Source: Dactylosporangium siamense (GTDB lineage Bacteria > Actinomycetota > Actinomycetes > Mycobacteriales > Micromonosporaceae). Taken from it: a stretch of DNA of 64,000 nucleotides. The notes beneath the pieces are model-generated. The model ran no database searches. It saw nothing but the letters and a program-made list of their open reading frames with translations, and was not told where the DNA came from. The translations under genes were made by a program, and so were the position numbers. Numbering within the stretch: the stretch's first letter is position 1; every line of letters starts with the position of its first letter. The stretch spans positions 56,815 through 120,814 of the forward strand of contig NZ_BONQ01000137.1 in the NCBI RefSeq assembly GCF_016862795.1. The letters are read 5' to 3'. Shown here piece after piece: positions 53,313 through 61,553 of this stretch.

Positions 53313-53371
53313 CCCGACGCCCGTTGCTCCCGGCCTTGCGCGCAGTCTCTGACCGGATCAGCGATCTTGCG

Positions 53372-53474
53372 ACTACCTGGTTGATCGGTGGTCGCGGGAG
53401 GCCAGTCATCAACCAGGTAGTGGCGGTTTCCCACAGGTCCGAAGGATCACCGGGTGGGCGGGGATCCTTCGGAC
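53372..53474. terminator. Two consecutive perfect stem-loops
   Basis: ACTACCTGGTTGAT (53372-53385) pairs with ATCAACCAGGTAGT (53408-53421), loop 22; GTCCGAAGGATC (53437-53448) pairs with GATCCTTCGGAC (53463-53474), loop 14. They follow the sigma operon stop by 60 bases and may terminate it. The second right arm is the beginning of a dispersed repeat. Confidence 0.6.
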
Positions 53475-53542
53475 TGCGGAACTCCGGCAACGACGCCGCG
53501 GGGTCGACGCCCAGTTCGGCACCGCCGAGGTCCGGGTCAGCC
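53463..53542 (+). repeat. Dispersed repeat, copy 1
   Basis: About 80 bases clearly similar to 59100-59182: shared blocks ATCCTTCGG, TCCGGCAAC, GCCGAGG and GGATCAGCC/GGGTCAGCC in the same order and spacing. Confidence 0.7.
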
Positions 53543-53742
53543 TCGTTGCCCGCTGCCCGCTGCCCGCACGCGACTTCGATCAGTGCCGCGTGGGTGCCGG
53601 TGGCGAAACGGGTCCGGCAAAGGAAGGTGGACGGGCGTGCTTGCGGCGGGCGAGGCGGACGGCGCGCGGACTTCGGTCTCGCCCACTACGGGGGGTTGGT
53701 TGCGCCGCGGCCGCAAGTCGCGAGGCGACCGGTCGCGGCCGC

Positions 53743-54070
53743 GGGCTTCTCACGGGCGCGGGCTACTCACGGGCGCAGGCTTCTCACGGGCGCGGGCTAC
53801 TGACGGGCGCGGGCTTCTCACAGGCGCGGGTGCTCGCCACCCGCCTGTCGGCGTCGCACCCCTCCGCCGGCTTGTCGCGGGCGCAGGCTTCTCACAGGCG
53901 CGGGCTTCTCACGGGCGCGGGTGCTCGCCACCCGCCTGTCGGCGTCGCACCCCTCCGCCGGCTTGTCGCGGGCGCGGGCTACTCACGGGCGCCGGCTACT
54001 CACGGGCGCGGGTGCTCGCCACCCGCCTGTCGGCGTCGCACCCCTCCGCCGGCTTATCGCGGGCGCGGGC
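53743..54070 (+). repeat. Minisatellite: 17-base units nested in 91-base units
   Basis: Five 17-base units of GGGCTTCTCACGGGCGC type run from 53743 to 53827. They are followed by three 91-base units (starting at 53830, 53921 and 54012), each made of a 57-base block beginning GTGCTCGCCACCCGCCTG plus two 17-base units. The region is in the 890-base gap between the sigma operon and the second LacI gene; the rest of that gap (53313-54204) has no recognised gene. Confidence 0.9.
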
Positions 54071-54204
54071 TTGTCACGACCGCAGGTCGTGGCTGCGGAA
54101 CTGTCCGCGGACCTGGCAGGGAGGCCGTTCACGGCCGACCGGTGGCTGACGGGAGCGACGGCCGCGCCCACGACGGACCGGAGCCATGCTCGTGCTCTTG
54201 CTGT

Positions 54205-55239
54205 TCAGCTTTTCGGGGCGGCGGTGCTGCGGCGCAGGACCAGGGTGGGCGCGACGTGCGGGTCGGGCTCGGGGCGGTCGGGGCCTTCCGGGAGGTCGGC
54301 CTCGATGGCGCGGAGCAGGGCGGCGATGCAGCGGCGGCCGACCTCGTCGAAGTCCTGGCGGATCGTGGTCAGCGGCGGCGACAGGAACTCGGCCTCCGGG
54401 ATGTCGTCGAAGCCGACGATGCTGACGTCGTCGGGGACGCGGATGCCGTGCTCGTGGAAGGCGCGCATCATGCCCAGTGCCATCTGGTCGTTGCCGGCGA
54501 AGACGGCGGTGACGTCGTCGCGGCGGGCGAGCTCGAGGCCCGCCTGGTAGCCGGAGCGGGCGGACCAGTCGCCGGTCATGAGCGGTGGGGCGGGCAGGCC
54601 GGCGTCCTCGAGGGTGCCGCGCCAGCCTTCGATGCGGCCGTGGGTCTCCAGCCAGTCGCGCGGGCCGGACAGGTGCCAGACCTTGCGGTGGCCGAGGCCC
54701 AGCAGGTGCTGGACGGCGAGGCGGGCGCCGGTGACCTGGTCGACGGAGATCGCGGGGATCTCGCCGCCGACATTGGACTCGACGGCGACCGCGGCGACCC
54801 CGAGCGGGAGGCTGTGCAGCGCCGCGGCGGCGGCGGTCTGCGGGGCGATGACGACGACCCCGGCGACGGACTGGTCGGCGAGGGCCTCGAGGGCGTTGAC
54901 CATGCCGCTGTGGTCGAGCTGCTCGAGGGTGACGATGCTGACGCCGTAGCCGGCGGCGCGGGCGGCGCGCTCGATGCCCAGGAGGGTCGAAGCCGGCCCG
55001 TAGAGGATCGTGTCGAAACTGACGACGCCGATCACCCGGGACCGGCGGCCGGCGAGGCCGCGGGCCATCGCGTTCGGGCGGTAGTTGAGCTGCCGGACCG
55101 CCTCCAGGACGCGCTCACGCGTGGCGGGGCTGACGCTCGGGTGCTGGTTCAGCACCCGCGAGACGGTCTGGTGGGACACGCCGGCGAGTCGCGCGACGTC
55201 GTTCATGACCGCTGCCCGGCCCTGGCTCGTTGGACGCAT
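54205..55239 (-). CDS. LacI-family transcriptional regulator
   Basis: Regulator of 344 residues with helix-turn-helix VMNDVARLAGVSHQTVSRVLN and sugar-binding domain (VIGVVSFDTILYGPASTLLGIE, VFAGNDQMALGMMRAFHEHGI, IVGFDDIPEAEFLSPPLTTI). A GGGGAGG site precedes ATG 55239. It is a close paralogue of the arabinose regulator at 44.3 kb, with a nearly identical recognition helix, so the two may bind similar operators. There is no sugar operon beside it; the arabinan operon at 21-25 kb, which lacks its own regulator, is a candidate target. Confidence 0.93.
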   Translation of the reverse strand: MRPTSQGRAAVMNDVARLAGVSHQTVSRVLNQHPSVSPATRERVLEAVRQLNYRPNAMARGLAGRRSRVIGVVSFDTILYGPASTLLGIERAARAAGYGVSIVTLEQLDHSGMVNALEALADQSVAGVVVIAPQTAAAAALHSLPLGVAAVAVESNVGGEIPAISVDQVTGARLAVQHLLGLGHRKVWHLSGPRDWLETHGRIEGWRGTLEDAGLPAPPLMTGDWSARSGYQAGLELARRDDVTAVFAGNDQMALGMMRAFHEHGIRVPDDVSIVGFDDIPEAEFLSPPLTTIRQDFDEVGRRCIAALLRAIEADLPEGPDRPEPDPHVAPTLVLRRSTAAPKS

Positions 55240-55258
55240 CGCCCTCCCCCCATGTTGA

Positions 55259-55272
55259 TGTTAGCGCTGCCA
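55259..55272 (-). promoter_or_regulatory. Possible autoregulatory LacI site
   Basis: TGTTAGCGCTGCCA with an AGCGCT core lies 20 bases upstream of the LacI start codon and resembles TGTTAGCGTTCTCA at 43653-43666. Confidence 0.45.
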
Positions 55273-55342
55273 CGATATGCCGTGCCGGGCGGTACGCCGC
55301 GCTCTGGGGGCCGGAATGGCCGTTCGGATGACCCGGGAGCCG

Positions 55343-55678
55343 CTACTCGACGCAGAACTCGTTGCCCTCGGGGTCGGCCATGACCGTCAGCTCATCGCCC
55401 GGCTGCAGGACCGTGGCGCCGAGCGCCTCCAGCCTGGCGACCTCGTCGGCCACCGCGCCGGGTGCCCGTAGGTCGAAGTGCACGCGGTTCTTCGCGGTCT
55501 TGCCCTCCGGCACCCGGGCGAACCAGATGTTCGGCCCGCCCCACCCGGCGGCCTCGACGAACGCCTTGTCCGATGTGGACTCCTCGTCGACGTCGGTGCC
55601 GAGCGCCGCGGCCCAGAACCGGGCCAGCACCAGCGCGTCGACGCTGTCGAACGTCACCGACTTGATGTAGGCAGCCAT
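55343..55678 (-). CDS. VOC-family protein
   Basis: 111 residues, start ATG 55678 (MAAYIKSVTFDSVDALVLARFW). It shares PEGKTAKNRVHFDLRAP and LTVMADPEGNEFCVE with the VOC protein at 34.7 kb, so the two are paralogues. The His in VHFDL and Glu in FCVE are likely metal ligands. Small-molecule binding or resistance is likely, but the substrate is unknown. Confidence 0.88.
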   Translation of the reverse strand: MAAYIKSVTFDSVDALVLARFWAAALGTDVDEESTSDKAFVEAAGWGGPNIWFARVPEGKTAKNRVHFDLRAPGAVADEVARLEALGATVLQPGDELTVMADPEGNEFCVE

Positions 55679-55689
55679 GGGCGGCACCC

Positions 55690-55930
55690 TACTCCGGCCG
55701 CCGGTAGACGCTGACGTGATCGTCTGGCGGATGCAGCGTCGGGCGGCGCGGTCGTACTGGTGCAGCCGGATCGTGGCGGAGTCCCCGGGACGAACGCGCT
55801 GCCGGTCCGCCTTGTCGAGGTTGAAACAGAGTGTTGAAGACGAGGTACACGAGGCTGTAGGGGCCTTTGACTCCTACGTCCGCCATGTCGCCGACCGTGA
55901 CCGCTTGTCGTACGTGGCGGCCGACAACTT
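55690..55930 (-). pseudogene. Remnant of a SAM-dependent methyltransferase
   Basis: Minus-strand frames give AVTVGDMADVGVKGPYSLVYLVFNTLF, which matches the motif II/III region of class I methyltransferases, then shift frame to DSATIRLHQYDRAARRCIRQTI and TSVYRRPE fragments. At least two frameshifts or deletions and absence of both ends show decay. Confidence 0.7.
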
Positions 55931-56033
55931 GCCGAAATGCCCCGGATCATCGAAAACCGACATCGATCAAGCTTAAAGGTACGGCCGAAAATTGTCGTAC
56001 CCGCTGACTAGGCTGCTCATAGTCGTTGAGGTC

Positions 56034-58187
56034 ATGGAGGCTGTTGTGCAGGAACCGGGTGCGGGTCTGGTCGTCGACGCTGCGAAGGCTGAGCCGTTCG
56101 CGGCGGTCGAGGAGTATCGGGCCGCGATCGGCGCGATCCGGCAGGCCGCCACCGCGTACTACGGCGGGTCCGATCTGGACATGGACGACGCCGTGTATGA
56201 CGCGTTGCTGGCGCGGGTCGCGGCGACGGAGGCGGCGCAGCCGGCGTGGAAGGCCGACGAGTCCCCCACCGAGGTCGTCGGTGCCGGCGGCGGGGTGGTC
56301 GGCGACGTCGTGCACAGCACGCCGATGCTCAGCCTGGACAACGTGTTCGACGAGGACACGCTGCGCAAGTGGGCGGCCCGGCTGGACAGGATCCTGGGCC
56401 GTCCCGCCGGCGGGTTCACGGTGGAGCCGAAGATCGACGGGCTGGCGATCGCCGCCCGCTATGTCGACGGCCGCCTCGTGCAGGTCGCGACCCGCGGCGA
56501 CGGGCGCGCCGGCGAGGACGTGACCGGGCAGGCCCGGCGCGCGTCGGGGCTGCCCGAGCGGCTCGCCGAGCCGGTGACCCTCGAGGTGCGCGGCGAGGTC
56601 TTCATGACCGACGCCGACTTCGAACAGGCCAACGTGATGCGCACCGGCACGGGCGAGCCCGCGTTCGCGCACCCGCGCAGCGCCGCCGCCGGCACGCTGC
56701 GCGCGCAGGACCGCACGTATGACGCGCCGCTGTCGTTCTTCGCCTATTCGGTCCACAGCGAGGCCTTCGCCACGGTCGCCAACTCGGACGCGATGACCGA
56801 GCTGGAGCGGCTCGGGATCGCCACGACCGGCGGGTCCGTCGCCGGGACGCCGGTGTGCGGCACCATCGAGGAGGTCCTCGCCGCGGTGCACACGCTCAGC
56901 GTGAGCCGTGGCGCGCTCGGGTTCGGCATCGACGGCGCGGTCATCAAGGCGGACCTGCCCGCCGACCGGGACGCCGCGGGCTCGTCGAGCCGGGCGCCGC
57001 GGTGGGGCGTGGCGTACAAGTTCCCGGCCGACACCCGCACCACCCGGCTGCTGCAGATCGAGGTGCAGATCGGCCGGACCGGTGTGATCACCCCTGTGGC
57101 GGTGCTCGAGGCGGTCCAGATCAGCGGGGTCACCGTCACCTCCGCGACCCTGCACAACTTCGACGACCTGGTCCGGCGCAACGTCCGCCCCGGCGACGTG
57201 GTGTTCGTCCGCCGCGCCGGCGACGTCATCCCCGAGGTGACCGGCGCCAAGCTCGACGAGCGCCCGGCGGACTCGGTGCCGTTCGAGCCGCCGGCCCGCT
57301 GCCCCCGCTGCGACGGCGAGATCGACCGCAGCCAGAAGCGCTGGCGGTGCACCCGCGGCCGGGCCTGCGGTGCGCACGAGTCCCTCGCGTACTACGCCGC
57401 CCGCCACTCGATGGACATCGAAGGCCTCGGCGGGAAGGTCATCGACCTGGTGGTCGCCGCCGGTCACGTCACCGACCCGGCCGACCTGTATGACCTCGAC
57501 GTGCCCACCGTCGCGAGCCTGGACCGGATGGGCGAGCTGTCCGCCACCAAGCTCGTCGCCGGCATCCAGGCGTCCAAGGAGCAACCACTCGCCCGCGTGC
57601 TGACCGGCCTCGGCGTGCGCATGACGGGCAGGTCCATGTCCCGGCGGCTGGCCCGCCACTTCGGCACGATGCAGGCGCTGCAGGCCGCGTCCGTCGAGGA
57701 CCTGCAGCAGGTCGAGGGTGTCGGCCCGGAGCGCGCCGTGACCATCGCCGCCGAGCTGGTCGACCTGGCCCCGGTCATCGCCAAGCTGGTCGCCCGCGGC
57801 GTCAACATGTCCGAGCCCGACCTCACCCCACCGTCCGCCACCACGTCCGGCACCGACCCGGACGCGGACGCGGACACCGACGGCACCGCCCCGACGGCCC
57901 TGCCGCTGCGCCGCCCCGACGGCAGCCCGATGACGGTCGTGGTCACCGGCTCGGTGCCCGGCCTCACCCGCGACGAGGGCAACGAGGCCGTCGAACGCCT
58001 CGGCGGCAAGTCCTCCGGCTCCGTCTCGAAGCGCACCGACCTGGTCGTCGTCGGCGACGGCGCCGGCTCGAAGGCCGAGAAGGCCGAGCAGCTCGGCATC
58101 CGCATCCTGCCGGCGGAGCGGTTCGCCGCGTTGTTGCAGGCGTACCTGTCCGGGGACGAGGCCACCATCACCGACATCCTCGCCTGA
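56034..58187 (+). CDS. ligA: NAD-dependent DNA ligase (LigA paralogue)
   Basis: Ligase of about 717 residues sealing nicked DNA using NAD+. The adenylated lysine is Lys133 in VEPKIDGLAIAARY; the OB-fold (RPGDVVFVRRAGDVIPEV), Cys4 zinc finger (CPRCDG through RGRACG, about 423-448), helix-hairpin-helix region (LQQVEGVGPERAVTIAAEL) and BRCT domain (about 630-715) all appear. The early sequence HSTPMLSLDNVFDEDTLRKWAARLD is typical of the second ligase found in several actinobacteria. ATG 56034 is preferred; the frame extends to TTG 55992. An Asp/Thr/Pro-rich linker precedes BRCT. Confidence 0.95.
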   Translation: MEAVVQEPGAGLVVDAAKAEPFAAVEEYRAAIGAIRQAATAYYGGSDLDMDDAVYDALLARVAATEAAQPAWKADESPTEVVGAGGGVVGDVVHSTPMLSLDNVFDEDTLRKWAARLDRILGRPAGGFTVEPKIDGLAIAARYVDGRLVQVATRGDGRAGEDVTGQARRASGLPERLAEPVTLEVRGEVFMTDADFEQANVMRTGTGEPAFAHPRSAAAGTLRAQDRTYDAPLSFFAYSVHSEAFATVANSDAMTELERLGIATTGGSVAGTPVCGTIEEVLAAVHTLSVSRGALGFGIDGAVIKADLPADRDAAGSSSRAPRWGVAYKFPADTRTTRLLQIEVQIGRTGVITPVAVLEAVQISGVTVTSATLHNFDDLVRRNVRPGDVVFVRRAGDVIPEVTGAKLDERPADSVPFEPPARCPRCDGEIDRSQKRWRCTRGRACGAHESLAYYAARHSMDIEGLGGKVIDLVVAAGHVTDPADLYDLDVPTVASLDRMGELSATKLVAGIQASKEQPLARVLTGLGVRMTGRSMSRRLARHFGTMQALQAASVEDLQQVEGVGPERAVTIAAELVDLAPVIAKLVARGVNMSEPDLTPPSATTSGTDPDADADTDGTAPTALPLRRPDGSPMTVVVTGSVPGLTRDEGNEAVERLGGKSSGSVSKRTDLVVVGDGAGSKAEKAEQLGIRILPAERFAALLQAYLSGDEATITDILA

Positions 58188-58318
58188 CGGCCAGGTGACC
58201 GCCGGCGGGCCTCTTGCTGCCGCGTGGTTTCAGCGGTCACGCACGGAGATCGCCAGCGAGAGCACCCGGGCGCCGGCCCTCGGCGCCGGGGCCCCGCCGG
58301 CACTCGCGTTCTGGCGGG

Positions 58319-58394
58319 CGCCCGAGTTCTCGCGGGCACCCGAGTTCTCGCGCGGACGCCCGGGTTCTCGCGCGGGCGCCCGGGTTCTCGTCGG
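58319..58394 (+). repeat. Four imperfect 18-20 base tandem repeats
   Basis: Units starting at 58321, 58339, 58359 and 58379, each of the form CCCGAGTTCTCGCGGGC with variants (CCCGGGTTCTCGCGCGGGC). Confidence 0.85.
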
Positions 58395-59099
58395 CGTGGC
58401 GAACCGTTGCCGGGGACCGCCGGTCGCCGGTAGCCCAGCGCCGCACCTGCGGGCACCGGCGCGGCGGTGCCAGCGCGCCTGCAAATGCCGGCGCGGCGGT
58501 GCCGCACATTGCCCGTCCTGGGCGCGTTGCCGGTTCGCCGCGCCGCCACGACCAGCACCCGCTGGCACGAGCAGCCCACACAACCCCGGCCACTCGCCAC
58601 CGGCACGAGCAGCGCACCACGGGGTGTCCAGCACGACGTGCGGCGCCGTGAACACGAAGTCGGTCAGACCCGCCGACATCAGCAAGCCCACACGACCGCG
58701 GCGAGCAGCTGCTGGCACAGCAGCGCACACGGCTCGGACAGCACCCACCGGCACGAGCAGCGCACGACGCTTCAACAGCCCCGCCGTCGCGAGTGGCCAT
58801 GTCGCTGCAACGGCAACCGCCGGCACGCCCGACGCTTCAACGGGGTCACGTCCGCTGCGGTAGTTATGCGGGCCGTGCCGGCTTGCACGCTTCGGGCAGC
58901 CCTGATTGCGCAGTGATGGCGGACCCGTGATTCGTGAAGGACTCGCTTCGACCGCGCCGCCACACGTGATGCTCGCTCCCGGTTGGAACGAAGTCGTCCA
59001 CGGCCCGTCCGGACGGCCGGTCCGTGACTTCGATCTGCGCAGCGGTCCCAACGGGTGAAGGCGCAACAAGCGGAACGATTTCCGGCATCAGGCGCCCGG

Positions 59100-59182
59100 G
59101 AATCCTTCGGCTTGTAGGGAATCCGGCAACAACCCCTGCGCGTCCGGCGCGCGACCCGGCACTGCCGAGGCCCGGATCAGCC
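59100..59182 (+). repeat. Dispersed repeat, copy 2
   Basis: Similar to 53463-53542 over about 80 bases in the same orientation. Neither copy is inside a recognised gene. Confidence 0.7.
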
Positions 59183-59214
59183 TTCGCCGGGACCGCGCCC
59201 ACGGCCACCAACGC

Positions 59215-59990
59215 GCGGACGGACACCACCACCCGGGCAACTGGAAGAACCGCTATGGTGCCGACGGTTCCGTCGTGTTCAACCACAGCCAGTCGCTCCC
59301 ACCCGGCGTCAGCCTGAGACCAGCACGGGTGATCTCTACACCTGGGTCGAGCTCCCGTGCGACGCCCGCGCACTGCAACGGGCCGGCACCGGACGCATCG
59401 CCGCGACCCGGTTCGGCGGCTCGTTCCAGCTGACGCTCGCCACGAGCGACAAACACCCCGCGGCAGGTCGGCCTGTACCTGCTGGACTGGGACGGCGGCA
59501 ACGGGCGCCGGGAGATCGTCACCATCTCCGACGCGCTCGGCAACACGCTCGCCACCGCCGACAGCAGCGCCTTCGGCACCGGCAAGTACCTGATCTGGAA
59601 CATCCGCAGCACGGTCACGTTCACCGTCCGAGCCAGGCCTGCGTCAGCGGCCTGTTCCTCGGCGCGGCCGAAACGCCCGACAACCCGCCGGGCACGCTCG
59701 GCAACCTCGCCGCGAGCGGAATCACCGCCACCGGCGCACAACTGAGCCGGAACGTGTCGACCGACGACCACGGTCGACACGATCGGCCAGACCTCGACCG
59801 CCTCCGATCCGGGCACCTTCACCACACCCGGCCGCCGCCGGCGGCAGCATCGACAGAACCCAGGGCAACTGGAGGGGACTACGGGGCCGGGCGGCTCCAT
59901 TCAGGGCGACACCTCGCAGGCCACCCCGGTCACCATCACGCCGACCCGGACGGCCGGGGCCAACGCGGTCACCAGCGCCACGTTCGTCAA
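59215..59990 (+). pseudogene. Decayed secreted beta-sandwich domain, copy 1
   Basis: Pieces in different frames follow the order of a domain often found at the C-terminus of actinobacterial secreted enzymes: GNWKNRYGADGSVVFNHSQS, then LYTWVELPCDARALQRAGTGRIAA, then LYLLDWDGGNGRREIVTISDALGN, GKYLIWNI and ACVSGLFLGAA; further on TSQATPVTITPTRTAGANAV, ending at a TGA near 59993. Several frameshifts and no start are seen, so it is a remnant. Confidence 0.65.
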
Positions 59991-60149
59991 CTGACGGCGG
60001 GGCTGAACCAGGCCACAGCGGGCGCGGACGCCACCGCGTCCGCGCCCGCCGGGATCGTTGACACCTCAACCGGCCGGTTCATAAACTTGAACGACCTCAT
60101 CTGATAGGCAGACAAGCCGGATGACGAACGCGAGCCGGAGACACCCGCG

Positions 60150-60872
60150 ATGACGGTGACCCGCACGACGCTCGGCGACCAATTGGCCCGGGGCATCGTC
60201 GGCAAGATCGAGACCATGGGGCTCGGGCCGGGCGACGAGATCCCCGCCGAGGGCGAGCTGGCACGCGAGTTCGGCGTCAACCGCCTGGTCGTGCGGGAGG
60301 CCATCCGCACGCTCGTCGCGCGCGAGATCCTCATGTCCAGCCAGGGCAGGCCCGCCCGGGTCTCGATCCCCTCGCCGCGGGTCTTCGGCCAGATCCTCGA
60401 GTTCCGGCTGAATCAGAACTCGCTGGATTTCGACGACCTGGTCGACACGCGGCGGGTCATCGAGGGCGAACTGGTCCGCCGGGCCGCGAGCCGGGTGAAG
60501 ACGAAGGCGGCGTCGGTCGACCGGGGGCGCGAGATCCTGGCCGAGATGGCGGGCGCCGCCGACAACCGCGACCGGTTCATCGAGCTCGACATCGCCTTCC
60601 ACGCCGCGATCGCCGAGATGGCCGGCGCGCAGCTGCTCCAGTTCATCCTGGACTCGCTCGAGGCGGTCCTCCTGCGGGCCCGGCAGGCCAGCTACGACGG
60701 CCGGGTGCGCCGCGGCGAGGACCAGAAGCGCACGCTGCGGGCGCACGAGCGGATCCTGGCCGCGATCGCCGAGGGCGACGCCGACAAGGCCGCCGACGCC
60801 ATGGCCAAGCACCTGGCGGAGACCGCGCGCGACCTCAATCCCCCGCAGCGCAAGGCCAAGCCGGCCTCCTGA
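60150..60872 (+). CDS. FadR-type GntR-family regulator
   Basis: Regulator of 240 residues: winged helix (LGDQLARGIVGKIETMGLGPGDEIPAEGELAREFGVNRLVVREAIRTL) and all-helical FCD ligand-binding domain (about 85-225) with DDLVDTRRVIEGELVRRAA, ELDIAFHAAIAEMAG and HERILAAIAEGDADKAADAM, including the His/Asp metal ligands. ATG 60150 follows GGAG at ten bases. Such proteins sense organic or sugar acids. No intact target gene adjoins; both sides are pseudogene debris. Confidence 0.94.
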   Translation: MTVTRTTLGDQLARGIVGKIETMGLGPGDEIPAEGELAREFGVNRLVVREAIRTLVAREILMSSQGRPARVSIPSPRVFGQILEFRLNQNSLDFDDLVDTRRVIEGELVRRAASRVKTKAASVDRGREILAEMAGAADNRDRFIELDIAFHAAIAEMAGAQLLQFILDSLEAVLLRARQASYDGRVRRGEDQKRTLRAHERILAAIAEGDADKAADAMAKHLAETARDLNPPQRKAKPAS

Positions 60873-60941
60873 ACCCCGGTCACCGCACGACCCCGTCCGG
60901 ACATTGACGGGTCGATGCGCGCCCCTGACCTGACACCGAAG

Positions 60942-60954
60942 CTTATCTGACAAG
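60942..60954 (+). promoter_or_regulatory. FadR/GntR-type operator
   Basis: CTTATCTGACAAG differs at one position from a perfect CTTGTCxGACAAG dyad typical of FadR-subfamily sites. It lies 70 bases after the regulator gene and upstream of the second decayed domain. A half-site (CAGACAAG) is also present at 60109-60116 ahead of the regulator. Confidence 0.55.
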
Positions 60955-61019
60955 CTGTAGGTTAGTAGGCAGTTCATGCCGTCCCTCAGCAACAGCGAGG
61001 GCGTGCAGGTCGCCACGAT

Positions 61020-61310
61020 ACCGGCGGGCCGGCACCGCAACCGGCGTCCTGCTCGGCCCCGACCACCCACGGCAACTGGAAGGGCACCTACGGGTCCGAC
61101 AGCTATCTCGTCGTCAACGACGCCGAGCAGCCCGCGTCCGGGGTCACCGTCACGAGCACGGGCACGGCGTACATCTGGGACGGTGCACGGACCGAGACCC
61201 GGGGCCCCGCAGCGGGCGCATCGCCTCGGCCCTGTTCGGCGGCATCTTCCAGGTGAAGGTCCAGATCTCGGACGGGCAGACCTCGTCAACGGCGTCTTCA
61301 TCGACTGAGA
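61020..61310 (+). pseudogene. Decayed secreted beta-sandwich domain, copy 2
   Basis: Contains TTHGNWKGTYGSDSYLVVNDAEQ and YIWDGARTETR in one frame, then shifted fragments with GRIASALFGGIFQVKVQISDGQ, matching the start of the same domain type as 59215. It ends near 61308. Frame breaks and missing central parts show a remnant. It lies beside the GntR-type operator, so the functional ancestor was probably a target of that regulator. Confidence 0.6.
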
Positions 61311-61553
61311 TAAAACCCTTGAGCCAACAGGCTCCCGGGCCACGGTGGCAAGCCACCTGTCCGGAACTCGTCAGGGCGGATCGTGCGGCCGGGAGCTTGT
61401 TAGGTTCATGGCACGGGGGTTTGATGGTCGGCGCGGCGGCGGGTGCATCCCGCAGGGATCACCGCCTCCGCAGCACGGCAGCCGCCGCGCCGGTCATGAA
61501 GGCGCCCCACCGGACCCCGGGGGCAGCGGGATCCGGTGCGGCGCGGGGGGCCG

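Larger units (their letters stand above)
58188..59214. other. Repeat-rich region without genes
   Basis: About 1 kb after the ligase with no convincing gene; the long minus-strand open frame encodes only compositionally biased sequence. It contains the tandem repeat at 58319-58394, a perfect 21-base direct repeat at 58597-58617 and 58745-58765 (CCACCGGCACGAGCAGCGCA plus C), two copies of CCGGCGCGGCGGTGCC near 58455 and 58489, and the dispersed repeat at 59100. Confidence 0.65.

Noticed and set aside
53743..54070. Possible CRISPR array from repeated units
   Set aside because: The units are adjacent 17- and 91-base tandem repeats without unique spacers and no cas genes are present.
53454..55383. 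Plus-strand open frames through the minisatellite and opposite the LacI gene
   Set aside because: They consist of repeat translation followed by antisense of a clear LacI gene.
58230..59069. Minus-strand 279-codon open frame
   Set aside because: Arg/Ala/Gly/Pro-rich with no domain, built on repeats; no ribosome site.
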